DNA of 64,000 nt from Lachnotalea glycerini (GTDB lineage Bacteria; Bacillota; Clostridia; Lachnospirales; Lachnospiraceae). Position numbers and translations under genes: made by a program. Under the pieces are notes generated by a model. The model was not told where the DNA came from. It made no database searches and was given only the letters and a program-made list of their open reading frames with translations. The stretch spans positions 62,001 to 126,000 of the forward strand of contig NZ_QICS01000010.1 in the NCBI RefSeq assembly GCF_003201285.1, read 5' to 3'. Position 1 is the stretch's first letter. Each line of letters starts with the position of its first letter. Of the stretch, positions 19,308 to 27,941 are shown piece after piece.

Positions 19308-20225
19308 ATGCAAAATAAAACAGTTGATGTTATCATTCCAACATATAAACCGGATGACAAATTTGAACAGTTAATTGACAGGCTGGAGCGTCAAAGCTTT
19401 CCCGTAAATCATATCTATATCATGAATACGGGTGAGAGTTTTTTTCACTCAGAAAGTATTCATAAATATAGTAACATAAGTGTAGAACATATTAATCAAG
19501 AGGAGTTTGATCACGGTGAAACAAGAGATAAGGCAGCAAGAAAATCACATGCTGATCGGATTGTTTTTATGACACAGGATGCAATACCAGAAAATGAATA
19601 TCTGATAGAAGAACTGATGATTGGACTTGAATTAGATGGAGTAGGAGCTGCTTATGCCAGGCAGCTGCCAGAGGATAACTGTAATGATATCGAGAAATTT
19701 ACCAGAACTTTCAATTATCCAGAACAAGATAGCGTGAAATCACTGGTAGATATGGAGCGGTTAGGAATTAAAACTTTCTTTTGCTCCAATGTGTGCGCAG
19801 CTTATAATAAAGAATTATATGAAAGCCTAGGAGGATTTATCAGGCATACAATTTTTAATGAAGATATGATATTTGCGTCAAAAATTATTAAATCAGGAAA
19901 GAAAATAGCATATTGCGCAAATGCAAGGGTTATTCATTCACACAATTATACAAATCTACAGCAGTTAAGGAGAAATTTTGATTTAGCAGTTTCACAAAGG
20001 GATAATCCAGATGTCTTTGAGGGAATAAAATCAGAAAATGAAGGGATTCAATTAGTGCTGCAAACGGCAAAGCATTGTGTGAAAATTAAAAAACCATGGT
20101 TAGTATTTCTATTAATTATTAAAAGTGGCTTTAAATATATAGGCTATAAGCTCGGATATCAATATTATAGACTTCCTTTTTGGATGGTTAAAAGATTGAC
20201 TATGAATAAAGAATATTGGAAATAA
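19308..20225 (+). CDS. Glycosyltransferase family 2, rhamnosyltransferase-like
   Basis: 305 residues. DVIIPTYKPDDKF opens the GT-A fold. HGETRDKAARKSHAD is typical of the RfbF/WbbL-like branch, FMTQDAIPEN takes the place of the DxD block, and FNEDMIFASKII follows. A C-terminal amphipathic/hydrophobic stretch would associate it with the membrane. It has AGGAG at 19299-19303 and is 16 bp from glmS, so the two are probably cotranscribed. Likely a side-chain or repeat-unit transferase of the same glycan. Confidence 0.8.
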   Translation: MQNKTVDVIIPTYKPDDKFEQLIDRLERQSFPVNHIYIMNTGESFFHSESIHKYSNISVEHINQEEFDHGETRDKAARKSHADRIVFMTQDAIPENEYLIEELMIGLELDGVGAAYARQLPEDNCNDIEKFTRTFNYPEQDSVKSLVDMERLGIKTFFCSNVCAAYNKELYESLGGFIRHTIFNEDMIFASKIIKSGKKIAYCANARVIHSHNYTNLQQLRRNFDLAVSQRDNPDVFEGIKSENEGIQLVLQTAKHCVKIKKPWLVFLLIIKSGFKYIGYKLGYQYYRLPFWMVKRLTMNKEYWK

Positions 20226-20241
20226 GAAAGAGGTAAAAATT

Positions 20242-22068
20242 ATGTGTGGAATCGTTGGCTATATTGGTGAAAAGCAGGCAGCACCTATTTTATTGGATGG
20301 GCTGGAAAAATTAGAGTATAGAGGTTATGACTCGTCTGGAATTGCTGTCTTTGATGGTAAGCAGATCCAGATGAAAAAATCTATGGGTAGATTGAAAGTA
20401 TTAAATGAGTTAACACATGGAGGAGCAACATTACCAGGTTGTGCAGGAATTGGACATACAAGATGGGCAACACATGGAGAACCATCTGATACAAATGCAC
20501 ATCCCCATATGAACAAGGACAGCTCCATTGTTGTTGTTCATAACGGAATCATTGAAAATTATTTAAAATTAAAAAAGAAGCTGATAGACAAAGGGTATGA
20601 ATTTCAATCGGATACCGATACAGAAGTACTGGTACAATTATTAGACTATTATTATAAAGGCAATCCATTTGAGGCAATTACCAAGGTTATGCATCGGGTA
20701 GACGGTTCTTATGCGCTAGGAATTATGTTCAAGGAGTATCCGGGTGAAATCTATGCAGTCAGAAAAGAAAGTCCATTAATTGTCGGCACAAGCAACGAAG
20801 GTAATTTTATTGCATCCGATGTACCTGCAATATTAAAATATACACGAAATGTATACTTCATTGAAAATGAAGAAATAGTAAGAATAAGGGAAAATGAACT
20901 TAAGTTTTACAATACAGATGAAGAGGAAATAAAAAAAGAGTACACAACGATTGAATGGGATATTGAGGCAGCAGAAAAGGGCGGTTATGAGCATTTTATG
21001 CTAAAGGAAATCAATGAGCAGCCAAAGGCAGTGGCTGATACCTTAAATCCACGCTTAAAGGATGGGAAAGTTTACATCGAGGAACTTAATATGACGGACG
21101 AGGAAATTATTGCAATCAAAAAAATTTGTATTATTGCATGCGGTTCCGCATATCATACAGGAGTAACAGCTAAATATATATTTGAGGGAATCGCAAGAAT
21201 TCCGGTAGAAGTTGATTTAGCCTCCGAGTTTCGTTACAGAAACCCTATACTTGAGAAGGATACACTGGTTATTATTGTGAGCCAGTCTGGTGAAACGGCG
21301 GACTCTTTGGCTGCACTGAGGGAAGCCAAAAAACGCGGTGTAAAGGTGCTTGGAATTGTAAACGTGGTTGGCAGTTCCATAGCCAGAGAAGCGGATAACG
21401 TAATGTACACATGGGCAGGCCCAGAAATAGCAGTTGCTACGACAAAGGCATATAGTACACAATTAATCGCACAGTATTTGCTTGCAATCCAATTTGCTTA
21501 TGTGAGAGGTAAGATTTCAGATATAGAATTAGAGGAAATGATTAGAGACTTAAAGCGTTTGCCAGATCAGATTGAGCTGCTTGTTAATAATAAAGAAAAA
21601 ATTCAAAAATTTGCTAACCGATATATTGCGGCAAAGGATATTTTCTTTATTGGAAGAGGAATTGATTATGCCATTTCTTTGGAAGGTTCACTTAAATTAA
21701 AAGAAATATCTTATATCCATTCTGAGGCCTATGCAGCAGGAGAATTAAAGCATGGTACTATTTCATTGATAGAGGATGGAACATTGGTAACGGCTGTATT
21801 GACTCAGGAAGAGCTTTATCAAAAAATGATTAGTAATATGGTTGAGGTAAGAACAAGAGGAGCATTTGTTTTGGCAATTACCAATGAGGGAAATACAGAC
21901 GTAGAACGAGCTGCTGATTATGTCATATATATTCCTCAGACAAATAAATATTTCACTAATTCTCTGGCTATTATACCTTTACAATTGTTTGGGTATTATG
22001 TGTCTGTGGGAAAGGGTTGTGATGTGGATAAGCCTAGAAACCTAGCCAAATCTGTAACCGTTGAATAA
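20242..22068 (+). CDS. glmS: Glutamine-fructose-6-phosphate aminotransferase (isomerizing)
   Basis: 608 residues, the normal length. Cys2 of MCGIVGYIGE is the glutaminase nucleophile, with GHTRWATHGEPS and HNGIIENY completing the N-terminal domain. Two SIS sugar-isomerase domains follow, with CGSAYHTG, SQSGETADS and, in the second, GRGIDYAISLEGSLKLKE. The C-terminus is DKPRNLAKSVTVE. It makes glucosamine-6-phosphate, the entry to UDP-GlcNAc and wall synthesis. Only 16 bp separate it from the glycosyltransferase upstream, which leaves no room for a glmS ribozyme leader, so product-sensing by that ribozyme is absent here. Confidence 0.97.
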   Translation: MCGIVGYIGEKQAAPILLDGLEKLEYRGYDSSGIAVFDGKQIQMKKSMGRLKVLNELTHGGATLPGCAGIGHTRWATHGEPSDTNAHPHMNKDSSIVVVHNGIIENYLKLKKKLIDKGYEFQSDTDTEVLVQLLDYYYKGNPFEAITKVMHRVDGSYALGIMFKEYPGEIYAVRKESPLIVGTSNEGNFIASDVPAILKYTRNVYFIENEEIVRIRENELKFYNTDEEEIKKEYTTIEWDIEAAEKGGYEHFMLKEINEQPKAVADTLNPRLKDGKVYIEELNMTDEEIIAIKKICIIACGSAYHTGVTAKYIFEGIARIPVEVDLASEFRYRNPILEKDTLVIIVSQSGETADSLAALREAKKRGVKVLGIVNVVGSSIAREADNVMYTWAGPEIAVATTKAYSTQLIAQYLLAIQFAYVRGKISDIELEEMIRDLKRLPDQIELLVNNKEKIQKFANRYIAAKDIFFIGRGIDYAISLEGSLKLKEISYIHSEAYAAGELKHGTISLIEDGTLVTAVLTQEELYQKMISNMVEVRTRGAFVLAITNEGNTDVERAADYVIYIPQTNKYFTNSLAIIPLQLFGYYVSVGKGCDVDKPRNLAKSVTVE

Positions 22069-22079
22069 TTGGCTTTATA

Positions 22080-22123
22080 TAGCTTTCTAAGAATTTATTT
22101 TTTTAGAAAGCTAACATTTTTTT
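22080..22123 (+). terminator. Rho-independent terminator after glmS
   Basis: Eleven-base perfect arms at 22080-22090 and 22103-22113 (TAGCTTTCTAA against TTAGAAAGCTA) followed by TTTTTTT. It closes the glycan locus. Confidence 0.85.
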
Positions 22124-22142
22124 AGACAAATTTTGTTTTAAC

Positions 22143-22163
22143 TTTTATCACAGTTTAATCACA
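22143..22163 (+). promoter_or_regulatory. Tandem 10-bp repeat upstream of htrA-like gene
   Basis: TTTTATCACA (22143-22152) and TTTAATCACA (22154-22163) lie in the same orientation exactly 11 bp apart, 50-70 bp before the protease start. One-turn tandem boxes are the usual layout for OmpR-type response regulators, which control htrA genes in other Firmicutes. No regulator is linked here, so the assignment is tentative. Confidence 0.35.
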
Positions 22164-22212
22164 ATTCGTTGTTAAACTAAAGAAAATAAACAATAGTAAA
22201 GGAGAATGAAGC

Positions 22213-23697
22213 ATGTTTGAAAATGATAATGAAAACCAAGAAAATAAACAGAATAACGACTATTATGACAATTCAAGCAGTAACACTACCGACAGTGATA
22301 ACACCGGCGAATCTGAAGGAAGTGATCAAAGATATAGCCGAGCTTATTACAAGGCACCATATGGGAGTCTGGATATGAACACAAATCAATCTTCTGGAGG
22401 TAATCCGGGGAACAACAAAAAGAATAATAATAAGGGTGGCTTTGGTAAGAAGCTGGCAGTTGTTGCAACGCTTGCTGTGATTGGCGGTGGTTTGGCCGGC
22501 GGTTCTTTTGAAGCTGTCAGATATGTAGCAAATGAATTTAATAAGACACAGGTGGCATCAGTTGATTTGACCGGAATAGAAAGTACCGGAGACAGTGATG
22601 CCGATGCAAAAAATACAGTAGGGGATGATAAGACGATTGCCTCAACTGAAGCGACAACTCTGGCTACTAATGTAACAGATGTATCAAATGTAGTAGAAAC
22701 TGTTATGCCAAGTGTAGTTTCTATCACGAATGTTTCGACGACACAAGTTCAGGTTCCGGACTTCTTTGGATCATTTGGTGACGGAACACAGCAAGGAGGT
22801 AATACCTACGAGCAGGAGCAGGAATCAAGTGGTTCAGGAATTATAATACAAAAGAATGACTCAGAGCTTTTAATTGTAACAAATAACCATGTGGTATCTG
22901 ATTCTACTACCTTATCTGTTGGCTTCGTTGATGGGAGCGTAGTCAATGCCAAAATTAAAGGAACTGATTCAGATAATGATTTAGCAGTCATTGCAGTTTC
23001 ACTGGAGGATATAGACAGCAGTACTTTAAGTCAGATAAAGATAGCTGATTTAGGTGATTCGGATCAATTAAAGGTTGGAGAAGCCGCAATCGCAATTGGT
23101 AACGCGTTGGGATATGGACAGTCAGTCACTACTGGTGTTATTAGTGCAGTAAACAGAGAGATTACTGTAGATAATGTAACAAGCAGCTTAATTCAGACGG
23201 ATGCAGCAATCAATCCTGGAAACAGCGGCGGCGCACTTCTTAATATGCAGGGACAGGTAATCGGTATTAACTCTGTTAAATACTCATCAACGGATGTGGA
23301 AGGTATGGGATATGCAATACCAATAACAAAAGCAATACCAATTATTAATGAACTGGTAACAAAAGAAACTAAGGATAAAGTGGAATCAGAAGATATAGGC
23401 TACTTAGGAATTCAAGGTCTAGATGTGTCAGAAGAAGCAGCAAGCGCTTACAATATGCCAACCGGTATATATGTAAGAGAGGTGTTGGAAGGCAGTGCAG
23501 CTGAAACAGCTGGTATTAAAAAGGGTGATATTATAACTAAATTTGACGGCTCAAGCGTGGCTTCTATGGAAAGTCTGCAAGATATGCTTCAATATTATGC
23601 GGCTGGAAGCACAGTTACAGTTACAGTACAGTCTACCCAGGATGGCGAATATCAGGAAAAAGATATTGCAGTTACTTTAGGTCGAAAAACGCAGTAA
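22213..23697 (+). CDS. htrA: HtrA/DegP-like membrane-anchored serine protease
   Basis: 494 residues. An acidic, Asn-rich cytoplasmic tail of about 75 residues precedes a membrane anchor (about 82-102). The trypsin-like domain has the triad blocks TNNHVVSD (His), DNDLAVIAV (Asp) and INPGNSGGALLN (Ser). One PDZ domain (about 390-490, GIYVREVLEGSAAETAGIKKG split in two strands) completes it. It degrades or refolds misfolded exported proteins outside the membrane. AAAGGAGAATG precedes the start. It is a single-gene unit between two strong terminators. Confidence 0.93.
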   Translation: MFENDNENQENKQNNDYYDNSSSNTTDSDNTGESEGSDQRYSRAYYKAPYGSLDMNTNQSSGGNPGNNKKNNNKGGFGKKLAVVATLAVIGGGLAGGSFEAVRYVANEFNKTQVASVDLTGIESTGDSDADAKNTVGDDKTIASTEATTLATNVTDVSNVVETVMPSVVSITNVSTTQVQVPDFFGSFGDGTQQGGNTYEQEQESSGSGIIIQKNDSELLIVTNNHVVSDSTTLSVGFVDGSVVNAKIKGTDSDNDLAVIAVSLEDIDSSTLSQIKIADLGDSDQLKVGEAAIAIGNALGYGQSVTTGVISAVNREITVDNVTSSLIQTDAAINPGNSGGALLNMQGQVIGINSVKYSSTDVEGMGYAIPITKAIPIINELVTKETKDKVESEDIGYLGIQGLDVSEEAASAYNMPTGIYVREVLEGSAAETAGIKKGDIITKFDGSSVASMESLQDMLQYYAAGSTVTVTVQSTQDGEYQEKDIAVTLGRKTQ

Positions 23698-23751
23698 ACG
23701 GAAATAAAATGTTAAAAAATATCAACTCGATTTGCAAGCACAATATTAGTT

Positions 23752-23802
23752 AAAAAAGGTCATGTTGTTTTAGAAAAGTCTAAAACAACATGACCTTTTT
23801 TC
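23752..23802. terminator. Strong bidirectional terminator after htrA-like gene
   Basis: Perfect 23-bp arms at 23752-23774 and 23779-23801 separated by four bases, with A6 at one end and T6 at the other. It would stop transcripts from either side. Confidence 0.93.
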
Positions 23803-23916
23803 TTATATAGGAAATAAGTCCTAGAGCTGAATATATCAGCGTTTCAAGGTATACGTTAATTTTTTGACGATTCATTAAAAACGTTTGCAAAATGCATTTT
23901 TTGAAAACGATTTTTT

Positions 23917-23950
23917 TAGTCTATTCACGCTTTCAAATAGTCTATTCGTG
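23917..23950 (+). repeat. Direct repeat TAGTCTATTCRYG, two copies
   Basis: TAGTCTATTCACG at 23917-23929 and TAGTCTATTCGTG at 23938-23950 start 21 bp apart, two turns of the helix, ending 42 bp before the -35 box at 23993. This is the spacing expected of a regulator binding two sites on one face. Confidence 0.55.
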
Positions 23951-23992
23951 CAAAAACTATGTAAATAAATGTAAAAATGTGTTATTTTGTAA

Positions 23993-24021
23993 TTGTTTAC
24001 CAGAGGGGCAATAAGTATAGT
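23993..24021 (+). promoter_or_regulatory. SigA-type promoter for the structured RNA
   Basis: TTGTTT at 23993-23998, 17-bp spacer, TATAGT at 24016-24021. Transcription would begin near 24028, about 65 bases before the first paired arm of the RNA. Confidence 0.65.
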
Positions 24022-24027
24022 GCTCAT

Positions 24028-24240
24028 AATCATTGAAGAGCAGCTTTTTGTGGGGAAACTTCATTAGGGTAAAATAGTAATAGGGGATTTATTTAACTGT
24101 AGAAAGTTACGCAATATAATGAATCATGATATAAATCAAAGCTTGATTTATAGTTAGAAGGGTAAATAACTGTCTAACGACGATGCATTAGGGTGTGCGC
24201 CGTCGTTAGAAGCTTGCGTAAGTAAAATTTTACAGTTAGG
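24028..24240 (+). ncRNA. Candidate structured RNA of unknown family
   Basis: Perfect inverted repeats are nested. P1 is TAACTGTA 24094-24101 with TACAGTTA 24231-24238. P2 is TTACGCAA 24107-24114 with TTGCGTAA 24214-24221. Inside P2 three hairpins stand side by side: 24130-24139 with 24143-24152 (10 bp, 3-base loop), 24152-24156 with 24167-24171 (5 bp; it shares base 24152), and 24173-24182 with 24201-24210 (10 bp). Such nesting is unlikely by chance in AT-rich DNA and describes a multi-branch junction. The start is set by the promoter. The family is not recognised; clostridial RNAs such as raiA would be worth comparing. Confidence 0.65.
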
Positions 24241-24343
24241 AAGCAAACAAAAAGATTTAGATTATTCACTTATCTCGTGACAAAGAAATACAGCAAAAGA
24301 AGTTTTCAATTTAACAAGTATACTGAATTTAGGAGGATATACT

Positions 24344-25276
24344 ATGAATAACCCAAAATTAAATAATGTTTATAATGAATCCGATAAAAATAATTTTGTT
24401 GTAATGTATAATCAATTTGATATAACGAAAGAGAAGAAAGTGAGATCAAAAAAATTGGAAAATGAAAATATTTGTAAAAATTCAAAAGAAATTATAGAAT
24501 ATACGGATGATGTTGCAGAGCAGGTACGTGCTTTGTATGATAAGATAATATTGAATCTTGAAATGTATTTTCAGGGTGAAATATCAATGGATGATGTGAA
24601 TAATGAATTAAAACAATATTATTTTACAATAAAAAATTATTGCATAAAGACAGGCGTATTGGATGAAAAGCATGATGCATATAAAAGCAAAATACTAAAG
24701 GATATATATCGAAATTACCGATATAATTCAGTAATAGTAGCGGCAAATGTAAATGACGCAGAGGGTAAGAATTTGGCAGTCAAGTTATTTGATGATGATT
24801 TAAATGATTCTAATTATTTTGTTTATTACAATTCTAACTATTACTACGAGTGTGAAAAAGTAAGAGGCGCTTTGTATGATATGGTAAATAGATTGGCGCT
24901 GGAGGAAAATATCAGTGATTTTGATACAGAGTCCATTGATAAGAGAAAACGCTATGTATATGATTATGGTTTTAATCATGCATGGCTGTGGAATAATAAA
25001 ATGAATATTGAAAATGATGTGGATATTAATAAAAATTTGGTACCGCCCCAAAATATGCAGATATTCTTCAAAGAAAAACTAACGCCTCAAAAAGACTGTA
25101 AAATAGTAATATGCTGTAAAGATGAGCATATTGAATTGGACATCCGGCTTAAGGAGCAGGATAATTATAATCTTTTAGAAATATTGCAAAATAATGAACA
25201 TCCTATTATACAGAATGAGAAATTAAAGGACTTTTTAGATTCTTTCTACGTATCTGCAAGGATTAAAAATAAGTAG
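24344..25276 (+). CDS. Unrecognised 310-aa cytoplasmic protein
   Basis: 310 residues, rich in Asn, Asp, Tyr and Lys, with no signal peptide, membrane segment or motif I recognise. A helical segment (about 55-110, with EQVRALYDKIILNLEMYF) is followed by a mixed alpha/beta part. AGGAGG at 24331-24336 gives a confident start at ATG 24344. It lies directly behind the structured RNA and in front of clpX, which has its own promoter. Function unknown; it may be the gene controlled by that RNA leader. Confidence 0.7.
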   Translation: MNNPKLNNVYNESDKNNFVVMYNQFDITKEKKVRSKKLENENICKNSKEIIEYTDDVAEQVRALYDKIILNLEMYFQGEISMDDVNNELKQYYFTIKNYCIKTGVLDEKHDAYKSKILKDIYRNYRYNSVIVAANVNDAEGKNLAVKLFDDDLNDSNYFVYYNSNYYYECEKVRGALYDMVNRLALEENISDFDTESIDKRKRYVYDYGFNHAWLWNNKMNIENDVDINKNLVPPQNMQIFFKEKLTPQKDCKIVICCKDEHIELDIRLKEQDNYNLLEILQNNEHPIIQNEKLKDFLDSFYVSARIKNK

Positions 25277-25325
25277 TATGATAGAAGCGGATTGTTGGAT
25301 TCACTATTTTTTCATAATTCTTTAC

Positions 25326-25354
25326 TTGTTTGGTTTATCTATCTAAGTTATAAT
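25326..25354 (+). promoter_or_regulatory. SigA-type promoter for clpX
   Basis: TTGTTT at 25326-25331, 17-bp spacer, perfect TATAAT at 25349-25354, 64 bp before the clpX start. Confidence 0.75.
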
Positions 25355-25417
25355 AAAATAATATAACGATTAGATTGAATATACTTGCGTATATAGCTGC
25401 AGAAAGGATTATGTATT

Positions 25418-26863
25418 ATGTCAGAAATGAATAAAGATGATGATTTTGAAATAGAGGCAGTAGAGGAATTAGAGACGAAAAAGGAAGAAGATTCAGAAGA
25501 AGAAGATTATGAAGATATTTGCTATTTGTGCAGGAGGCCTGAGAGCAAAGCAGGTAAAATGATTGAACTGCCCAATAATATACACATTTGTTCAGATTGT
25601 ATGCAAAAGACCTTTGACGCTATGGGAAAGGGTGGTTTTGGCTATGATGATATTATGGGTATGTCAAACATTCCTAATATCAGTATGATTAATTTGGCAG
25701 ATTTACAAAATACGGTTCCCAAGAAGCAAAAGATTAAGAAGAAAAAAGTAAATGAAGAGAAGAAAGTTCCAGAACTAGATATTAAAAATATTCAAGTACC
25801 TCATAAGATTAAGGCGAGTTTAGATGAATATGTAGTGGGACAAGAACAGGCCAAGAAAGTTATATCAGTTGCCGTTTATAATCATTATAAAAGAGTCGCA
25901 ACGAATACGATGGATGAAATTGAAATAGAAAAATCTAATATGCTGATGATTGGGCCAACAGGAAGCGGGAAGACTTATTTAGTTAAGACACTTGCACGTA
26001 TCTTAGATGTACCTCTTGCAATAGCAGATGCTACTTCATTAACGGAGGCAGGTTACATAGGTGATGATATAGAAAGTGTAGTGTCTAAATTGTTGGCGGC
26101 AGCAGACAATGACGTAGAAAAAGCAGAGCGTGGAATTATCTTTATTGATGAGATTGATAAGATTGCGAAGAAGAAGAATACCAACCAACGAGATGTCAGT
26201 GGTGAGTCGGTTCAGCAGGGAATGCTTAAGCTTTTAGAAGGAGCAGATATTGAAGTGCCTGTAGGAGCGAATAGTAAAAATGCTATGGTACCGCTAACAA
26301 CAGTAAATACAAGGAATATTTTGTTTATTTGCGGAGGTGCCTTTCCAGACTTAGAAGAAATTATTAAGGAAAGATTAAATAAAGAATCATCAATGGGTTT
26401 TAAAGCAGATTTAAAGGATAAGTATGATAAAGATCCAAATGTTTTGAGTAAAGTAATAGTTGACGATATTAAGAATTTTGGTATGATTCCTGAATTTATT
26501 GGAAGGCTTCCAATTGTATTTACTCTTGATAGTCTTACCAAAGAAATGCTTATTAAGATATTAAAAGAACCCAAAAATGCAATTCTAAAGCAGTATCAGA
26601 AGTTATTGGAGCTTGATGAAGTTCAATTAAACTTTGATGATAATGCATTAGAATCCATAGCAGAAAAAGCACTGGAAAAGAAAACGGGTGCGAGAGCATT
26701 AAGAGCGATTATAGAAGAATTCATGTTGGATATTATGTACGAAATACCAAAAGATGAGAATATCGGACGGGTTACTATTACGAGAGAATATATAGAGAAT
26801 ATTGGAGGACCGGTTATTGATATGCGTGGTATTCTTAACTTAGAAAGAAGAAAAATGTTGTAA
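25418..26863 (+). CDS. clpX: ClpX, ATPase subunit of the Clp protease
   Basis: 481 residues, longer than the usual 410-430 because of a 34-residue acidic N-terminal extension and a Lys-rich linker at about 105-120. The zinc-binding domain has CYLC and CSDC (about residues 36-61). The AAA+ domain has GPTGSGKTYLVKT (Walker A), the pore loop GYIGDD, IIFIDEIDKI (Walker B) and sensor GARALRAI. MGFKAD stands where ClpX carries its IGF loop for docking ClpP. It unfolds proteins for ClpP degradation. No clpP or tig is adjacent, unlike the usual locus, so this may be a second ClpX. Confidence 0.9.
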   Translation: MSEMNKDDDFEIEAVEELETKKEEDSEEEDYEDICYLCRRPESKAGKMIELPNNIHICSDCMQKTFDAMGKGGFGYDDIMGMSNIPNISMINLADLQNTVPKKQKIKKKKVNEEKKVPELDIKNIQVPHKIKASLDEYVVGQEQAKKVISVAVYNHYKRVATNTMDEIEIEKSNMLMIGPTGSGKTYLVKTLARILDVPLAIADATSLTEAGYIGDDIESVVSKLLAAADNDVEKAERGIIFIDEIDKIAKKKNTNQRDVSGESVQQGMLKLLEGADIEVPVGANSKNAMVPLTTVNTRNILFICGGAFPDLEEIIKERLNKESSMGFKADLKDKYDKDPNVLSKVIVDDIKNFGMIPEFIGRLPIVFTLDSLTKEMLIKILKEPKNAILKQYQKLLELDEVQLNFDDNALESIAEKALEKKTGARALRAIIEEFMLDIMYEIPKDENIGRVTITREYIENIGGPVIDMRGILNLERRKML

Positions 26864-26877
26864 TTGTTTAAAACTTT

Positions 26878-26917
26878 AAGTACCAAAAATTCATTCATAG
26901 AATTTTTGGTACTTTTG
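26878..26917 (+). terminator. Rho-independent terminator after clpX
   Basis: Perfect 15-bp arms at 26878-26892 and 26900-26914 (AAGTACCAAAAATTC and its complement) followed by TTTTG. Confidence 0.85.
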
Positions 26918-27072
26918 TGATACACTAATAGCACTAAGCATATCAATTATTATAATGAGAATGTAAAGGATAATGAATTTTAGAATACGATTGGTCAGAT
27001 GGCTATTCAATATAACAATAAATTGAACAAAGATACAAAGATGAATTTAACAAAATAGAGTGAAAAAGGTGG

Positions 27073-27543
27073 GTGAATTACTTGATTTATTTCTTTATAT
27101 CAGCAGGAATTTTTTTAACAGATTGTGTTATAAAGCATTTTGTTGAAAAAAAACTAGAGTACAATAAATCGGAAAAAAAGTTCAATAATATGATAATTAT
27201 CCGTAAAGTTTATAATAAGGGTGGTGCCTTAAATGCACTGGAAAATAAACAGGAATTTGTGGCAGGCTTTTCAGCAGCACTCATGTGGTCTGTCATTGCT
27301 ACACAGTTTTTACTAATTGGCAGGAAAAAAACTGGTCTTCTTAAATTAGCACTTAGCTTTATTATTGGAGGCGGTGCCAGTAATTTATATGACCGAATGG
27401 TACGTAAATACGTGATAGATTATTTTAGCTTTAATGTTAAGATTAAAAAGATTAAAGATATTGTATTTAATATATCAGATTTATTTATTTTTACTGGTGT
27501 TGGAATTGCAGCATTCTATTCAATTCTTACAGATAGAAAGTAA
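27073..27543 (+). CDS. lspA: Signal peptidase II-like lipoprotein peptidase
   Basis: 156 residues with four membrane segments. The two catalytic aspartates are in the family blocks GGGASNLYDRMVR (about residues 97-109) and VFNISDLFIFTG (about 134-145); NKGGALN matches the conserved N-x-G-x-A region. It cleaves diacylglyceryl-modified prolipoproteins in the membrane. The start is GTG 27073, with AAAGGTGG running into it, so the exact start is uncertain. It stands alone rather than next to rluD, and its divergent N-terminus suggests an accessory copy. Confidence 0.82.
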   Translation: MNYLIYFFISAGIFLTDCVIKHFVEKKLEYNKSEKKFNNMIIIRKVYNKGGALNALENKQEFVAGFSAALMWSVIATQFLLIGRKKTGLLKLALSFIIGGGASNLYDRMVRKYVIDYFSFNVKIKKIKDIVFNISDLFIFTGVGIAAFYSILTDRK

Positions 27544-27941
27544 TACAGAAAGTTACCAAAATATTATATTAGTAAATATTTCAGGCGATATGCTTACATT
27601 TTATATGTGGACGTATTGCTTTTTTTATTTCATAAGAAAGACATTGTTGTTAATGTATAAAAGTTTTGATTCCTCGTATGAAATAAAAACAAAATGCGCA
27701 CGTATGCAAGTGGAAAATGTCACTGCGTGACTACATTCGGCGCTGCAATTAAATATATTTAAAATTTAATGAAAATATAATTTATCAATAATTTACTTTC
27801 TATATCAAACATGGTAGTATCATTAATAAAAATACGCCAATTGAATACAGCAGGCTGATAAGAAGGTGGAATTAGAATAACAGAGGCAAAGATTAGAGGC
27901 AAAGACAAAACAGTACTATAAGGTATATGGAGGATGAAAGA
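27544..27941. other. Intergenic region, 398 bp
   Basis: AT-rich with no convincing gene. A 98-codon frame ending at 27730 overlaps lspA out of frame and has no ribosome site. The only support is a promoter at 27792-27820 for the chemoreceptor, giving a leader of about 115 bases. Confidence 0.6.
27792..27820 (+). promoter_or_regulatory. Putative SigA-type promoter for the chemoreceptor
   Basis: TTTACT at 27792-27797, 17-bp spacer, TAGTAT at 27815-27820. A flagellar-sigma (SigD) promoter was looked for and not found with correct spacing. Confidence 0.4.

Larger units (their letters stand above)
23803..24343 (+). other. Long intergenic region with promoter and structured RNA
   Basis: There is no credible reading frame here. 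The stretch holds a 13-bp direct repeat (23917-23929 and 23938-23950), a promoter (23993-24021) and a nested set of inverted repeats (24094-24238), described separately. No terminator is seen before the gene at 24344, so the RNA may be its long 5' leader or a processed small RNA. A catabolite-type cre-like sequence (23876-23889, 12 of 14 positions by eye) also lies upstream. Confidence 0.7.

Noticed and set aside
20226-20241. glmS ribozyme expected upstream of glmS
   Set aside because: Only 16 bp separate glmS from the preceding gene, and no ribozyme core was seen inside that gene's end.
23876-23889. cre-like catabolite site
   Set aside because: It matches 12 of 14 positions by eye but lies over 100 bp upstream of the promoter and such matches are common in AT-rich DNA.
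27434-27730. 98-codon frame overlapping the end of lspA
   Set aside because: It shares 110 bp with lspA in another frame, has no ribosome site and a random-looking composition.
27845-27865. SigD (flagellar) promoter before the chemoreceptor, from GCTGATAA
   Set aside because: No TAAA lies 15 bp upstream; the bases there do not fit the -35 consensus.
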